Source of the DNA: Actinomycetota bacterium
GTDB taxonomy: Bacteria; Actinomycetota; Thermoleophilia; Gaiellales; Gaiellaceae
Direction of reading: 5' to 3'
Length of the DNA: 10,578 nucleotides
NCBI GenBank assembly: GCA_013696595.1
Contig: JACCYG010000192.1
Coordinates: 1-10,578, forward strand
A program made the translations under genes and the position numbers. Shown in pieces: positions 1 to 5,234 of the stretch. The notes below the pieces were generated by a model, which was not told the origin of the DNA, ran no database searches, and saw only the letters and a list, made by a program, of their open reading frames with translations. Each line of letters opens with the position of its first letter. Positions within the stretch are counted from its first letter, which is position 1.

Positions 1-914
1 CCTTGGACGTGGACGAGAACGACTCCTGTCGAGTCGACACGACGCGCGGCGAGATCCGGGCGCGGGACGTGATCGTCGCGACGCACCTTCCCATCCTCGA
101 CCGCGGGCTCTTCTTCGCGAAGTCTCACCCGAAGCGCGAGTACGTCATCGCCGCTCGGGTCGACGCGGAGCGTGCAGTTCGCGGCATGTACATCTCGAGT
201 GACGAGCCGACGCGCTCGATTCGAACGACGCCCTACGAGGGCGGCCGGCTCCTCATCGTCGGAGGGGAGAAGCACAAGACCGGCCAGGAGTCCCGGCCCG
301 AACAACGGTACGAGCGCCTCGCCGCATGGGCCCGCGAGCGCTTCGGCGTCGAGGCGATCGAGTACCAGTGGTCGACGCAGGACAACTTCTCCGTCGACCG
401 TGTCCCCTACGTTGGGACCCTGACGCGCCGCTCGAGGCACGTGTTCGTCGCCACGGGGTTCAGCGCGTGGGGCATGTCGAACGGCGTCGCGGCCGGGCTC
501 CTCCTCGCCGACCTCGTTCTCGGCCGCGAGAACCCGTACGCCGAGCTCTACGACGCGAACCGGCTCAAGCCCGTCGCGTCGGCCAAGGACTTCGTCAAGG
601 AGAACGCGAACGTCGCCAGGCGGTTCTTCGGCGACCGTGTCGCCGCGCGCTCGACCGAAGTATCAGACCTGCGCGCCGGCGAAGGACGCGTGGTCACGCT
701 CGGCGGCGAGCGCCTCGCGGTTCATCGCGCAGACGATGGTGGGTTGCGCGCAGTATCCGCCGTGTGCACGCACCTGGCCTGCATCGTCCAGTGGAACAGC
801 TCCGAACGGAGCTGGGACTGCCCGTGCCACGGCTCCCGCTTCGACGCGGACGGGGCGGTCATTCAGGGGCCTGCGGTCAAGGACCTGCCAAACCGCGACC
901 GGCTGCTGAGCTAG
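1..914 (+). CDS. FAD-dependent oxidoreductase with C-terminal Rieske domain (5' partial)
   Basis: The frame is open from the window edge, so the N-terminal FAD-binding part lies outside; the first visible TTG is not taken as the start. About 303 residues are visible. Residues 1-190 resemble the C-terminal half of DAO/GlcD-type FAD oxidoreductases, including DNFSVDRVPYVG (127-138) and FVATGFSAWGMSNGVAAG (148-165), which would close the FAD site. Residues 220-296 form a Rieske [2Fe-2S] domain: CTHLAC (255-260) and CPCHGSRF (273-280). The ligands would be C255, H257, C273 and H276. C260 and C275 are placed to form the disulfide seen in bc1-type Rieske proteins. The family is known for pairing a flavin amine/acid oxidase module with an iron-sulfur electron outlet. 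The substrate cannot be read from the sequence. It converges on the DUF3072 gene with a 25-bp gap. Confidence is high in the fold and low in the exact reaction. Confidence 0.88.
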   Translation, partial: LDVDENDSCRVDTTRGEIRARDVIVATHLPILDRGLFFAKSHPKREYVIAARVDAERAVRGMYISSDEPTRSIRTTPYEGGRLLIVGGEKHKTGQESRPEQRYERLAAWARERFGVEAIEYQWSTQDNFSVDRVPYVGTLTRRSRHVFVATGFSAWGMSNGVAAGLLLADLVLGRENPYAELYDANRLKPVASAKDFVKENANVARRFFGDRVAARSTEVSDLRAGEGRVVTLGGERLAVHRADDGGLRAVSAVCTHLACIVQWNSSERSWDCPCHGSRFDADGAVIQGPAVKDLPNRDRLLS

Positions 915-939
915 GCCTGCTAGGCCCCGGCGCTCAGGC

Positions 940-1251
940 TCATCGCCGTCCCCGTCCGGTCTTCTCCTGAAGCTCGTCGATGCGGCGCGACGCATCGGCC
1001 TTGCTCAGGCTCTCGTCGAAGTCCTCGCCGGCCTCCTGGCAGAGCGTCTGCAGGTACGACGCCTGCGCGCCCGTCATCGGCTCGCCGCCGGTGACCCACT
1101 CGCCGGGGTCCTTCTCCGTGTTCGAGGCCACGCCCTGCCCCGGCTCGTCCGCCGGCAGCTTCACGCCCGAAACGCCTGGGTCCTGCGGAACGTTTTGGTT
1201 CGGCGTCTCGGCCATCTCGCCCGGCCGGTCGCCCTTGAGCTCCTCGTTCAT
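940..1251 (-). CDS. DUF3072 domain-containing small protein
   Basis: This encodes 103 residues from an ATG at 1251, preceded by GGAGG five bases upstream (GCCGAGGAGGACCGC then ATG), which decides this start over longer in-frame ones. The N-terminal half is polar and probably disordered. The C-terminal half (about residues 47-98) contains WVTGGEPMTGAQASYLQTL and SKADASRRIDELQ, the signature I recognise as DUF3072: a short helical domain common in actinobacteria and proteobacteria, with no assigned function. There is no signal peptide or membrane segment. The gene lies on the same strand as tRNA-Ala, about 105 bp downstream of it, and could be on the same transcript. A 6-bp hairpin sits between the two. 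Confidence 0.82.
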   Translation of the reverse strand: MNEELKGDRPGEMAETPNQNVPQDPGVSGVKLPADEPGQGVASNTEKDPGEWVTGGEPMTGAQASYLQTLCQEAGEDFDESLSKADASRRIDELQEKTGRGRR

Positions 1252-1273
1252 GCGGTCCTCCTCGGCGGCTGTC

Positions 1274-1292
1274 GGCGAGACCCTAGCTCGCC
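1274..1292 (-). other. Small hairpin between tRNA-Ala and the DUF3072 gene
   Basis: GGCGAG and CTCGCC form a perfect 6-bp stem around a 7-nt loop. It lies downstream of the tRNA and just upstream of the DUF3072 ribosome binding site, and contains the stop codon of the endonuclease reading frame. There is no T-tract, so it is not a canonical intrinsic terminator. It might still mark a processing or weak termination point. Confidence 0.25.
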
Positions 1293-1858
1293 AGTCGACG
1301 CGACGCCAAGGTGTCCACAGAGGCCGCGTCGGGCGTGAACGCGATCGGTTCGGCGATGGAGCCAACGGGACTCGAACCCGTGACCTTCTGGCTGCCAGCC
1401 AGACGCTCTCCCAACTGAGCTATGGCCCCGAAATCCGGCGAGCGAAGTCTAGCCGCGAAATCGAAATCTTCTGCCGGACGCACTCGACGTGTCTGGTTGT
1501 TACGTGCCGCATGCAGTCTCAATTGAACAGCCGACTGATGTCCTACGTCACCGATCGGAATGAAGAAGCATCGGTCAATCGGCGCACAGTAGGCGGCGAA
1601 GGCGTCAATTTCCTCGGCGGAATACAACCGTCTCACATTTCCATCGGGACCGCGTCTCTCCGAATAGCAGCGGACCACGACCGCTCCTTCGCGAAGGACC
1701 GCCCACTTACATTGCACCCGGATTAGCTTCGGCCGAAGGTCGAAGATCAGGTCGTACCGCTCGCCGTCGAAGACCGGCTTGAAGACGCCGATGCCGAGCT
1801 TCACGGCAGCATGAATCACAGCCGTTTCCGCGATCGCTCCCTTCTGGCCTGGCAGCAT
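1283..1858 (-). CDS. PD-(D/E)XK endonuclease, group I intron-associated/homing type, reading through tRNA-Ala
   Basis: The frame encodes 191 residues from ATG 1858. Residues 1-141 match my memory of the PDDEXK_5 family (group I intron-associated endonucleases such as cyanobacterial I-Ssp6803I): QKGAIAETAV (5-14) with E11, RYDLIFD (34-40) with D36, and RVQCKWA (47-53), where Q49-x-K51 replaces the usual (D/E)-x-K. These would bind metal and cut DNA. Residues 144-168 are simply tRNA-Ala read in frame (GAIAQLGERLAGSQKVTGSS and onward), followed by 23 residues of 3' flank to a TAG at 1283. No stop separates the nuclease from the tRNA, so the true C terminus is uncertain and may lie near residue 143. 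There is no Shine-Dalgarno; the gene looks leaderless, with a LexA-like box over its promoter. G+C at 1501-1740 is 138/240 by hand count, lower than its neighbours, which fits transfer. Cleavage activity is inferred only. Confidence 0.82.
   Translation of the reverse strand: MLPGQKGAIAETAVIHAAVKLGIGVFKPVFDGERYDLIFDLRPKLIRVQCKWAVLREGAVVVRCYSERRGPDGNVRRLYSAEEIDAFAAYCAPIDRCFFIPIGDVGHQSAVQLRLHAARNNQTRRVRPAEDFDFAARLRSPDFGAIAQLGERLAGSQKVTGSSPVGSIAEPIAFTPDAASVDTLASRRLAS
1357..1429 (-). tRNA. tRNA-Ala (anticodon GGC)
   Basis: The minus strand folds as a 73-nt cloverleaf. The acceptor stem is GGGGCCA/TGGCTCC with one G-U pair, the D arm is GCTC...GAGC, the anticodon stem is TCTGG/CCAGA around loop CTGGCAG (anticodon GGC), and the T arm is ACGGG-TTCGAGT-CCCGT. 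The discriminator base is A and is followed by TCG, so CCA is not encoded and must be added after transcription. The gene lies entirely inside the 3' part of the PD-(D/E)XK endonuclease reading frame on the same strand, which is its main oddity. A -10-like TAGACT 16 nt before its 5' end could be its own promoter, but I see no matching -35. Confidence 0.97.
1446..1451 (-). promoter_or_regulatory. Possible tRNA-Ala -10 element embedded in endonuclease codons
   Basis: TAGACT on the minus strand fits TANNNT and ends 16 nt before the first base of tRNA-Ala, a plausible distance for a short tRNA leader. It lies in the codons for A136-L138 of the endonuclease. No TTGACA-like -35 is visible at 16-18 bp, so this is tentative. 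Confidence 0.25.
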
Positions 1859-1863
1859 TCAAT

Positions 1864-1877
1864 CGAACATTAGTTCG
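1864..1877. promoter_or_regulatory. LexA (SOS) box upstream of the endonuclease gene
   Basis: CGAACATTAGTTCG has perfect CGAAC/GTTCG arms around a 4-bp centre. It matches the actinobacterial/Gram-positive LexA operator GAAC-N4-GTTC exactly. With flanks it agrees with the mycobacterial form TCGAAC-N4-GTTCGA at 11 of 12 fixed positions. It ends 5 bp before the endonuclease ATG and covers that gene's -10-like hexamer, the expected place for a repressor site. It lies about 60 bp upstream of the divergent small membrane protein and could also influence it. Confidence 0.65.
1867..1872 (-). promoter_or_regulatory. -10-like element for a leaderless endonuclease transcript
   Basis: TAATGT (fits TANNNT) ends 8 nt upstream of the ATG at 1858, which would place the transcription start at or next to the A of the start codon. 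This agrees with the absence of any Shine-Dalgarno. I see no convincing -35. The hexamer lies inside the LexA-like palindrome, so bound repressor would block it. Confidence 0.4.
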
Positions 1878-1939
1878 TACACCGGACACAGCGCGCTCAG
1901 CATCGATTCGGTTTCCCCGCTTGTAAGGTTCAGGCGAGG

Positions 1940-2110
1940 ATGGAGGAGCAGAGCCCGGAGACGCGGCGCCGCCTTCGGCTGAACAGCCCCCCGATCGCGT
2001 TCGTCGGGGGGATCCTCCTCCTCGCCGTCCTCCTGACGGCGATCATCCTAGTGATCTGGGCAGTGGGCGGTTTCGGCGGCGAAGGCGCCGAAGGCCTCGG
2101 ACGCGTCTAG
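1940..2110 (+). CDS. Small single-pass membrane protein, unknown function
   Basis: An ATG at 1940 opens a 56-codon frame ending in TAG at 2108-2110. The weak purine-rich GGCGAGG directly before it may serve as ribosome binding site. The N terminus is charged with an Arg cluster (residues 9-13, RRRLR). Residues 19-42 form one strongly hydrophobic helix (FVGGILLLAVLLTAIILVIW within it). A Gly/Glu-rich tail follows (43-56). Positive residues before the helix suggest an N-in, C-out topology. It is divergent from the endonuclease and converges on rsfS, with the two stops sharing CTAG. I recognise no family. The clean hydrophobic profile with codon-like composition argues that it is real, but the short length limits certainty. 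Confidence 0.55.
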   Translation: MEEQSPETRRRLRLNSPPIAFVGGILLLAVLLTAIILVIWAVGGFGGEGAEGLGRV

Positions 2111-2460
2111 CGGACTGCGGCGAGCTCGACCGAGGGCACGTCCCCCCAGAGCTCCTCGAGACGGTAGTAGCCGCGCGCCTCGGGCGTGAACACGTGCAGG
2201 ACGACGTCGAGGTAGTCGACGACGATCCAGGTCGCCTGCTCAGCCCCGTTCACGCGGTGGGGGATCATCCGCTCGTCGGCCTTGAGCCGTTCGCGGACCT
2301 CGTCGTAAATCGCCTTCGTCTGCCTCGGGTTCTGGCCCGTGCAGATCACGAAGTAGTCGGTGTACGAGCACACCGGCCGCATGTCGAGGATCGTCACGTC
2401 CCGAGCCAGCTTGCTCTGGGCGAGGTCGGCGATGCGCTGCGCTTGCTCGAGTGGGGTCAG
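2107..2460 (-). CDS. rsfS: Ribosome silencing factor RsfS, probable CTG start
   Basis: RsfS (Iojap/YbeB family) binds L14 on the 50S subunit and blocks joining to 30S when nutrients are short. The core is clear: ILDMRPVCSYTDYFVICTG (24-42), RQTKAI (46-51), WIVVDYLDVVLHVFTPEARGYY (78-99) and LEELWGD (101-107), numbered from the proposed start. The only GTG start (2397) would remove the first helix. The 21 codons before it read LTPLEQAQRIADLAQSKLAR plus D, which is the family's usual N terminus. Between the upstream TGA (2464-2466) and that GTG there is no ATG, GTG or TTG, only CTG at 2458-2460, with AGGAG ten bases upstream. This gives 117 residues, normal for the family. It sits 70 bp after nadD, its common partner, with a possible promoter in the gap. 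Confidence 0.93.
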   Translation of the reverse strand: MTPLEQAQRIADLAQSKLARDVTILDMRPVCSYTDYFVICTGQNPRQTKAIYDEVRERLKADERMIPHRVNGAEQATWIVVDYLDVVLHVFTPEARGYYRLEELWGDVPSVELAAVR

Positions 2461-2497
2461 CGCTCAGGCGCTCCTATCGCTCACCGGCATCAGTCAG

Positions 2498-2527
2498 AGC
2501 GTAGTCATAGACAGGGATCGCGGTCAA
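2498..2527 (-). promoter_or_regulatory. Putative promoter of rsfS
   Basis: In the nadD-rsfS gap the minus strand carries TTGACC (2522-2527) and TACGCT (2498-2503) separated by 18 bp, a fair match to housekeeping sigma -35 and -10 elements. It would give rsfS an additional transcript apart from the upstream operon. Confidence 0.4.
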
Positions 2528-2530
2528 TAC

Positions 2531-3118
2531 TCAAGTGGAGCGATAGAGCCCATCTTCACGAATGGAACGCGCTACGGCCTCGGGCACGAGCTCGTCGATC
2601 GGTTCGCCACGTCGCACCCGCTCCCGGATGTCGCGCGAGGAGATCGGGATCTCGGGAATCGTGAAGAACTCGACGCGGTCCGGTCGTTCGAGCTCGCGGA
2701 GGACGAGCTCGAGGCGCTCGCGGGGGAAGCCGGGACGCGTCGCCACGCCCAGGCGCGCGTGCTCGAGGATGCCGTTCGGCTCCTTCCAGGCGAGGTAGTC
2801 GGCGAACTCGTCGGCGCCGACGAGGAAGATCGGGTCCGGCCAGATCGCGGACGCCCAGCGAACTGTGTCGACCGTGTACGAAAGGCCTTCGCGCTCGAGC
2901 TCGTGCGCACTCAGCTGGACGTTCGGCCGCCCCTCGAACGCTGAGGCGGCGAGGCGGAAGCGCGCCCAAGGGTCGGTATGGGTTTGCTTGTGCGGCGGCG
3001 AGCCGGTCGGGAGGACCACGAGGCGTTCGAGCTGAAACTGGCGGACGGCCTCGTCCGCGAGCGCGAGGTGGCCGTTGTGCGGGGGGTCGAACGCGCCGCC
3101 AAGAAGCCCGACGCTCAC
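2531..3118 (-). CDS. nadD: Nicotinate-nucleotide adenylyltransferase
   Basis: NadD transfers AMP from ATP to nicotinate mononucleotide, giving nicotinate adenine dinucleotide in NAD synthesis in the cytoplasm. The 195-residue product has the nucleotidyltransferase signature GGAFDPPHNGH (7-17), the PTGSPPHK loop (37-44), VGADEFADYLAWKEP (100-114) and the C-terminal ISSRDIR (159-165). Length is typical. The start is GTG at 3118, with GGGGAG nine bases upstream, and the protein begins four residues before the first beta-strand motif as in relatives. It lies between obgE and rsfS as in many bacteria. The 181-bp gap from obgE suggests its own promoter, though I find no clear one. Confidence 0.96.
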   Translation of the reverse strand: MSVGLLGGAFDPPHNGHLALADEAVRQFQLERLVVLPTGSPPHKQTHTDPWARFRLAASAFEGRPNVQLSAHELEREGLSYTVDTVRWASAIWPDPIFLVGADEFADYLAWKEPNGILEHARLGVATRPGFPRERLELVLRELERPDRVEFFTIPEIPISSRDIRERVRRGEPIDELVPEAVARSIREDGLYRST

Positions 3119-3299
3119 GATACGCGGCTCCCCGGCCCTTCGGATACCCGCGCGCTATGGTTGCCCCCGGGGGCCCCCTGGTTAGTGGTTCCCCCGCGTC
3201 GAGCGTACTGCGAATCGCGATACGCGTGGTGCGCGGGTTGTGCCCTCTGACTGACGCGAGCGTGTCGAAATACGCACGCCGTTTCGCGAGGAGAAACGA
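3119..3299. other. obgE-nadD intergenic region with alternating C5-G5-C5 tract
   Basis: This 181-bp non-coding stretch holds a 6-bp hairpin just after the obgE stop (CGTTTC 3280-3285 / GAAACG 3293-3298). It also holds a run of five C, five G and five C (3164-3178), which can fold on itself on either strand. No T-tract follows either structure. I find no convincing -35/-10 pair, no RNA gene and no credible small reading frame. In some actinobacteria proB and proA lie at this position; nothing of them is visible here. Confidence 0.4.
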
Positions 3300-4496
3300 T
3301 CATTCGAACTCGTACGTCGTGTCGCCCACCGTCACCGGATCGCCGGGCTTCGCCCCGGCCGCACGGAGCGCTTCCCGCAACGCCTCGTCGTCATCTGCTG
3401 CGACGCCTGGGCCCGAGACGCGGTAACCGCGGTCGCCCCGGAGGATCCTGTACGGCCGCCTTCGTGGCGGCTGCGGACGGTAGACGAGGAAGTCGGCCAT
3501 CTCTTCGACCGGCGCAGCGGTCGGCGCGGCCTCCGGAATGAGCTCGAAGAGCGCGCGCTTCAGCTCGTCGATCCCGGCCCCTGTCGCCGCCGACACCGGC
3601 ACGACAGCGCGCGCCCTGTCGTCCGCGATGCCGAACGGCTCGGGCCCGTCGACGAGATCGAGCTTGTTCAGGACGACGATCTGGGGGCGCTCGGCGAGGC
3701 CCGCGCCGTACGCGCGCAGCTCGCGGTCGATTGCGTGGAAACGCTCCTCCACGTCTTCCTGGATCTCGATCACGTGGAGGAAGAGCCGTGCGCGCTCGAG
3801 ATGAGCGAGGAACTCGTCTCCGAGGCCGACGCCTTCGCTCGCGCCCTCGAGGAGGCCCGGCACGTCTGCGACGGTCAACTGCCGCCCGTCCGGCCCCTCG
3901 ACCGTCCCGAGCACCGGCGCGATCGTCGTGAAGGGATAGTCGGCGACCTTCGGCTTGGCATTCGAGAGGCGGCGGAGGAGCGAAGACTTGCCTGCATTCG
4001 GGAAGCCGAGCAGCGCCGCGTCCGCGATGAGCTTCAAGCGAAGCTCGAGCGTTGCGGCCTCACCGGGCTGGCCGACCTCGGCGATCCGCGGCGCCTGCTC
4101 CGTGGGATTCGCAAAGCGCTTGTTCCCTGCGCCGCCGGTTCCACCGCGCGCCACCGTCACGCGCGCGGAGACATGAGCGAGGTCGGCGACGAGGCGGCCG
4201 CTCTCGTCGAAGACCTGCGTGCCGACCGGGACGCGGAGCTCCACGGAGTCGCCGTCGGCGCCGCGGCGATTCGATCCCTCGCCGTGGCGCCCGCGCTCGC
4301 CGGCGAAGCGCTGCTTGCGCTTGAAGAACGCGAGATCGCGGAGGTCGCGCTCGGCGACCAGCACGACATCCCCGCCGTGCCCTCCGTCGCCGCCGTCCGG
4401 CCCGCCTTTCGGGACGTATTTCTCCCTCCGGAAGCTCAGCGCGCCGTCACCGCCGCGGCCGCCTTTCACCTGGATGCGGGCACGGTCGTGGAACAT
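3300..4496 (-). CDS. obgE: GTPase ObgE/CgtA
   Basis: Obg is an essential GTPase that binds the 50S subunit late in assembly and links ribosome status to (p)ppGpp and growth. The 398-residue protein has all three family domains. The Gly-rich Obg fold is at 1-157 (KGGRGGDG, GGPDGGDGGHGGDV, ARGGTGGAGN). The G domain is at about 158-325, with P-loop GFPNAGKSS (164-172), switch TTIAP (190-194), DVPG (211-214), NKLD (277-280) and SAATG (302-306). The OCT domain is at about 331-398 (FLVYRPQP, YRVSG). The ATG at 4496 lies 21 bp after the rpmA stop, and MFHDRARIQV is the usual family start; the ribosome site there is weak. The order rplU-rpmA-obgE is the classic one. Confidence 0.98.
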   Translation of the reverse strand: MFHDRARIQVKGGRGGDGALSFRREKYVPKGGPDGGDGGHGGDVVLVAERDLRDLAFFKRKQRFAGERGRHGEGSNRRGADGDSVELRVPVGTQVFDESGRLVADLAHVSARVTVARGGTGGAGNKRFANPTEQAPRIAEVGQPGEAATLELRLKLIADAALLGFPNAGKSSLLRRLSNAKPKVADYPFTTIAPVLGTVEGPDGRQLTVADVPGLLEGASEGVGLGDEFLAHLERARLFLHVIEIQEDVEERFHAIDRELRAYGAGLAERPQIVVLNKLDLVDGPEPFGIADDRARAVVPVSAATGAGIDELKRALFELIPEAAPTAAPVEEMADFLVYRPQPPRRRPYRILRGDRGYRVSGPGVAADDDEALREALRAAGAKPGDPVTVGDTTYEFE

Positions 4497-4517
4497 GGCC
4501 GCCGCGCGGCGAACCGT

Positions 4518-4763
4518 CTAGTTGATCGAGACGACGCGGCTGTCGCCGGCGCTCTCGAACGAGACGCGCCCGTCGCGCTTCGCGAAGATCGTGTGGTCGC
4601 GCCCAAGACCAGCCCCTGGGCCTGCGCGGAAGCGAGTACCGCGCTGGCGGACGACGATCATGCCGGCCCTGATCTCCTGGCCGTCGAAGATCTTCACGCC
4701 GAGTCGTTTGGACTCGGAGTCGCGCCCGTTCTTCGAGGAGCCAAGTCCTTTCTTGTGCGCCAT
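4518..4763 (-). CDS. rpmA: 50S ribosomal protein L27
   Basis: L27 lies near the peptidyl-transferase centre of the large subunit, where its N terminus contacts tRNA. The 81 residues begin MAHKKGLGSSKNGRDSESK, the conserved bacterial start, and continue with LGVK, RQRGTRFRAGPGAGLGRDHT (39-58) and IFAKRDG. There is no N-terminal extension of the kind that needs protease removal in Firmicutes. The ATG follows the rplU TAG directly (TAGATG). Its ribosome site, GAGGAG, lies inside the last rplU codons, which suggests translational coupling of L21 and L27. Confidence 0.98.
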   Translation of the reverse strand: MAHKKGLGSSKNGRDSESKRLGVKIFDGQEIRAGMIVVRQRGTRFRAGPGAGLGRDHTIFAKRDGRVSFESAGDSRVVSIN

Positions 4764-5195
4764 CTACTTCTTCTCCTCGGCCTTCTTCGATGTTTTCTTC
4801 GCGGTTGCTGCCCCCGACCCGCTCTTCGCCGCCGGCTCGGCCTTCTTCGCGGTCTCTGTCTTCTTCGTCGTGGACGAACGTGCGGCCTTCTTCGCGATCG
4901 ACTGGATCTCGATCTGCGAGAGCCGGCTCCGGTGGCCGTTGCGGCGTCGGTAGCCGGTGCGCCGCTTGTGCTTCCCGACGATCACCTTCTCGCCGAGGAC
5001 GTGCGCCGCGACGCGGGCCGTCACCTGCTCGCCCTTGAGATCGCCCCCGACGCGCGCGTCGCCGTCGCCGCCGAGCAGGAGAATGTCCGCGTGGAACGTC
5101 TTCCCCTCGTCGTACGGGAGACGGTCGACGAGCAGCCGCTCACCCTCGCGGACGCGGTATTGCTTCCCTCCTAGTGCGATGATCGCGTACGTCAT
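4764..5195 (-). CDS. rplU: 50S ribosomal protein L21 with Lys/Ala-rich tail
   Basis: L21 binds 23S rRNA in the large subunit. Residues 1-101 are the complete family: YAIIALGGKQYRV (3-15), VREGERLLVDRL, VIVGKHKRRTGYRRRNGHRS (71-90) and a final IEIQSI (95-100). Residues 102-143 form an extra low-complexity tail of repeated AKK/KKT/KKAE units, basic and probably disordered, beyond the common length of about 100-105. The ATG at 5195 fits the family N terminus. It has no Shine-Dalgarno; instead a stable hairpin lies 9-29 nt upstream. It follows rng by 39 bp and abuts rpmA. Confidence 0.97.
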   Translation of the reverse strand: MTYAIIALGGKQYRVREGERLLVDRLPYDEGKTFHADILLLGGDGDARVGGDLKGEQVTARVAAHVLGEKVIVGKHKRRTGYRRRNGHRSRLSQIEIQSIAKKAARSSTTKKTETAKKAEPAAKSGSGAATAKKTSKKAEEKK

Positions 5196-5204
5196 GGCGT
5201 CAAG

Positions 5205-5224
5205 AAGCGGGCTTGCGCCCGCCT
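5205..5224 (-). terminator. GC-rich hairpin with GCAA tetraloop between rng and rplU
   Basis: On the minus strand an 8-bp stem, AGGCGGGC/GCCCGCTT (one G-T pair), closes on the GNRA tetraloop GCAA. It begins about 10 nt after the rng stop and ends 9 nt before the rplU ATG. The downstream TCTTGACGCC is only weakly T-rich. It could be a partial terminator or attenuator, or a leader structure controlling L21 translation; sequence alone does not decide. Confidence 0.45.
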
Positions 5225-5234
5225 GGCGGAAATT

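Noticed and set aside
914..926. GGCCT-GCT-AGGCC hairpin between the two convergent genes
   Set aside because: The stem is five bp with no T-tract, too weak to call a terminator.
1337..1350. GAAC...GTTC pair downstream of the tRNA
   Set aside because: The spacer is seven bases, outside the LexA pattern.
1357..1429. A group I intron in tRNA-Ala, as expected for this endonuclease family
   Set aside because: The tRNA is continuous with an intact anticodon arm, and no intron core is visible around the endonuclease gene.
3735..5174. 479-codon open frame on the plus strand opposite obgE, rpmA and rplU
   Set aside because: It is antisense to three conserved genes. Its low-complexity Arg/Ala/Leu product is typical of GC-rich shadow frames.
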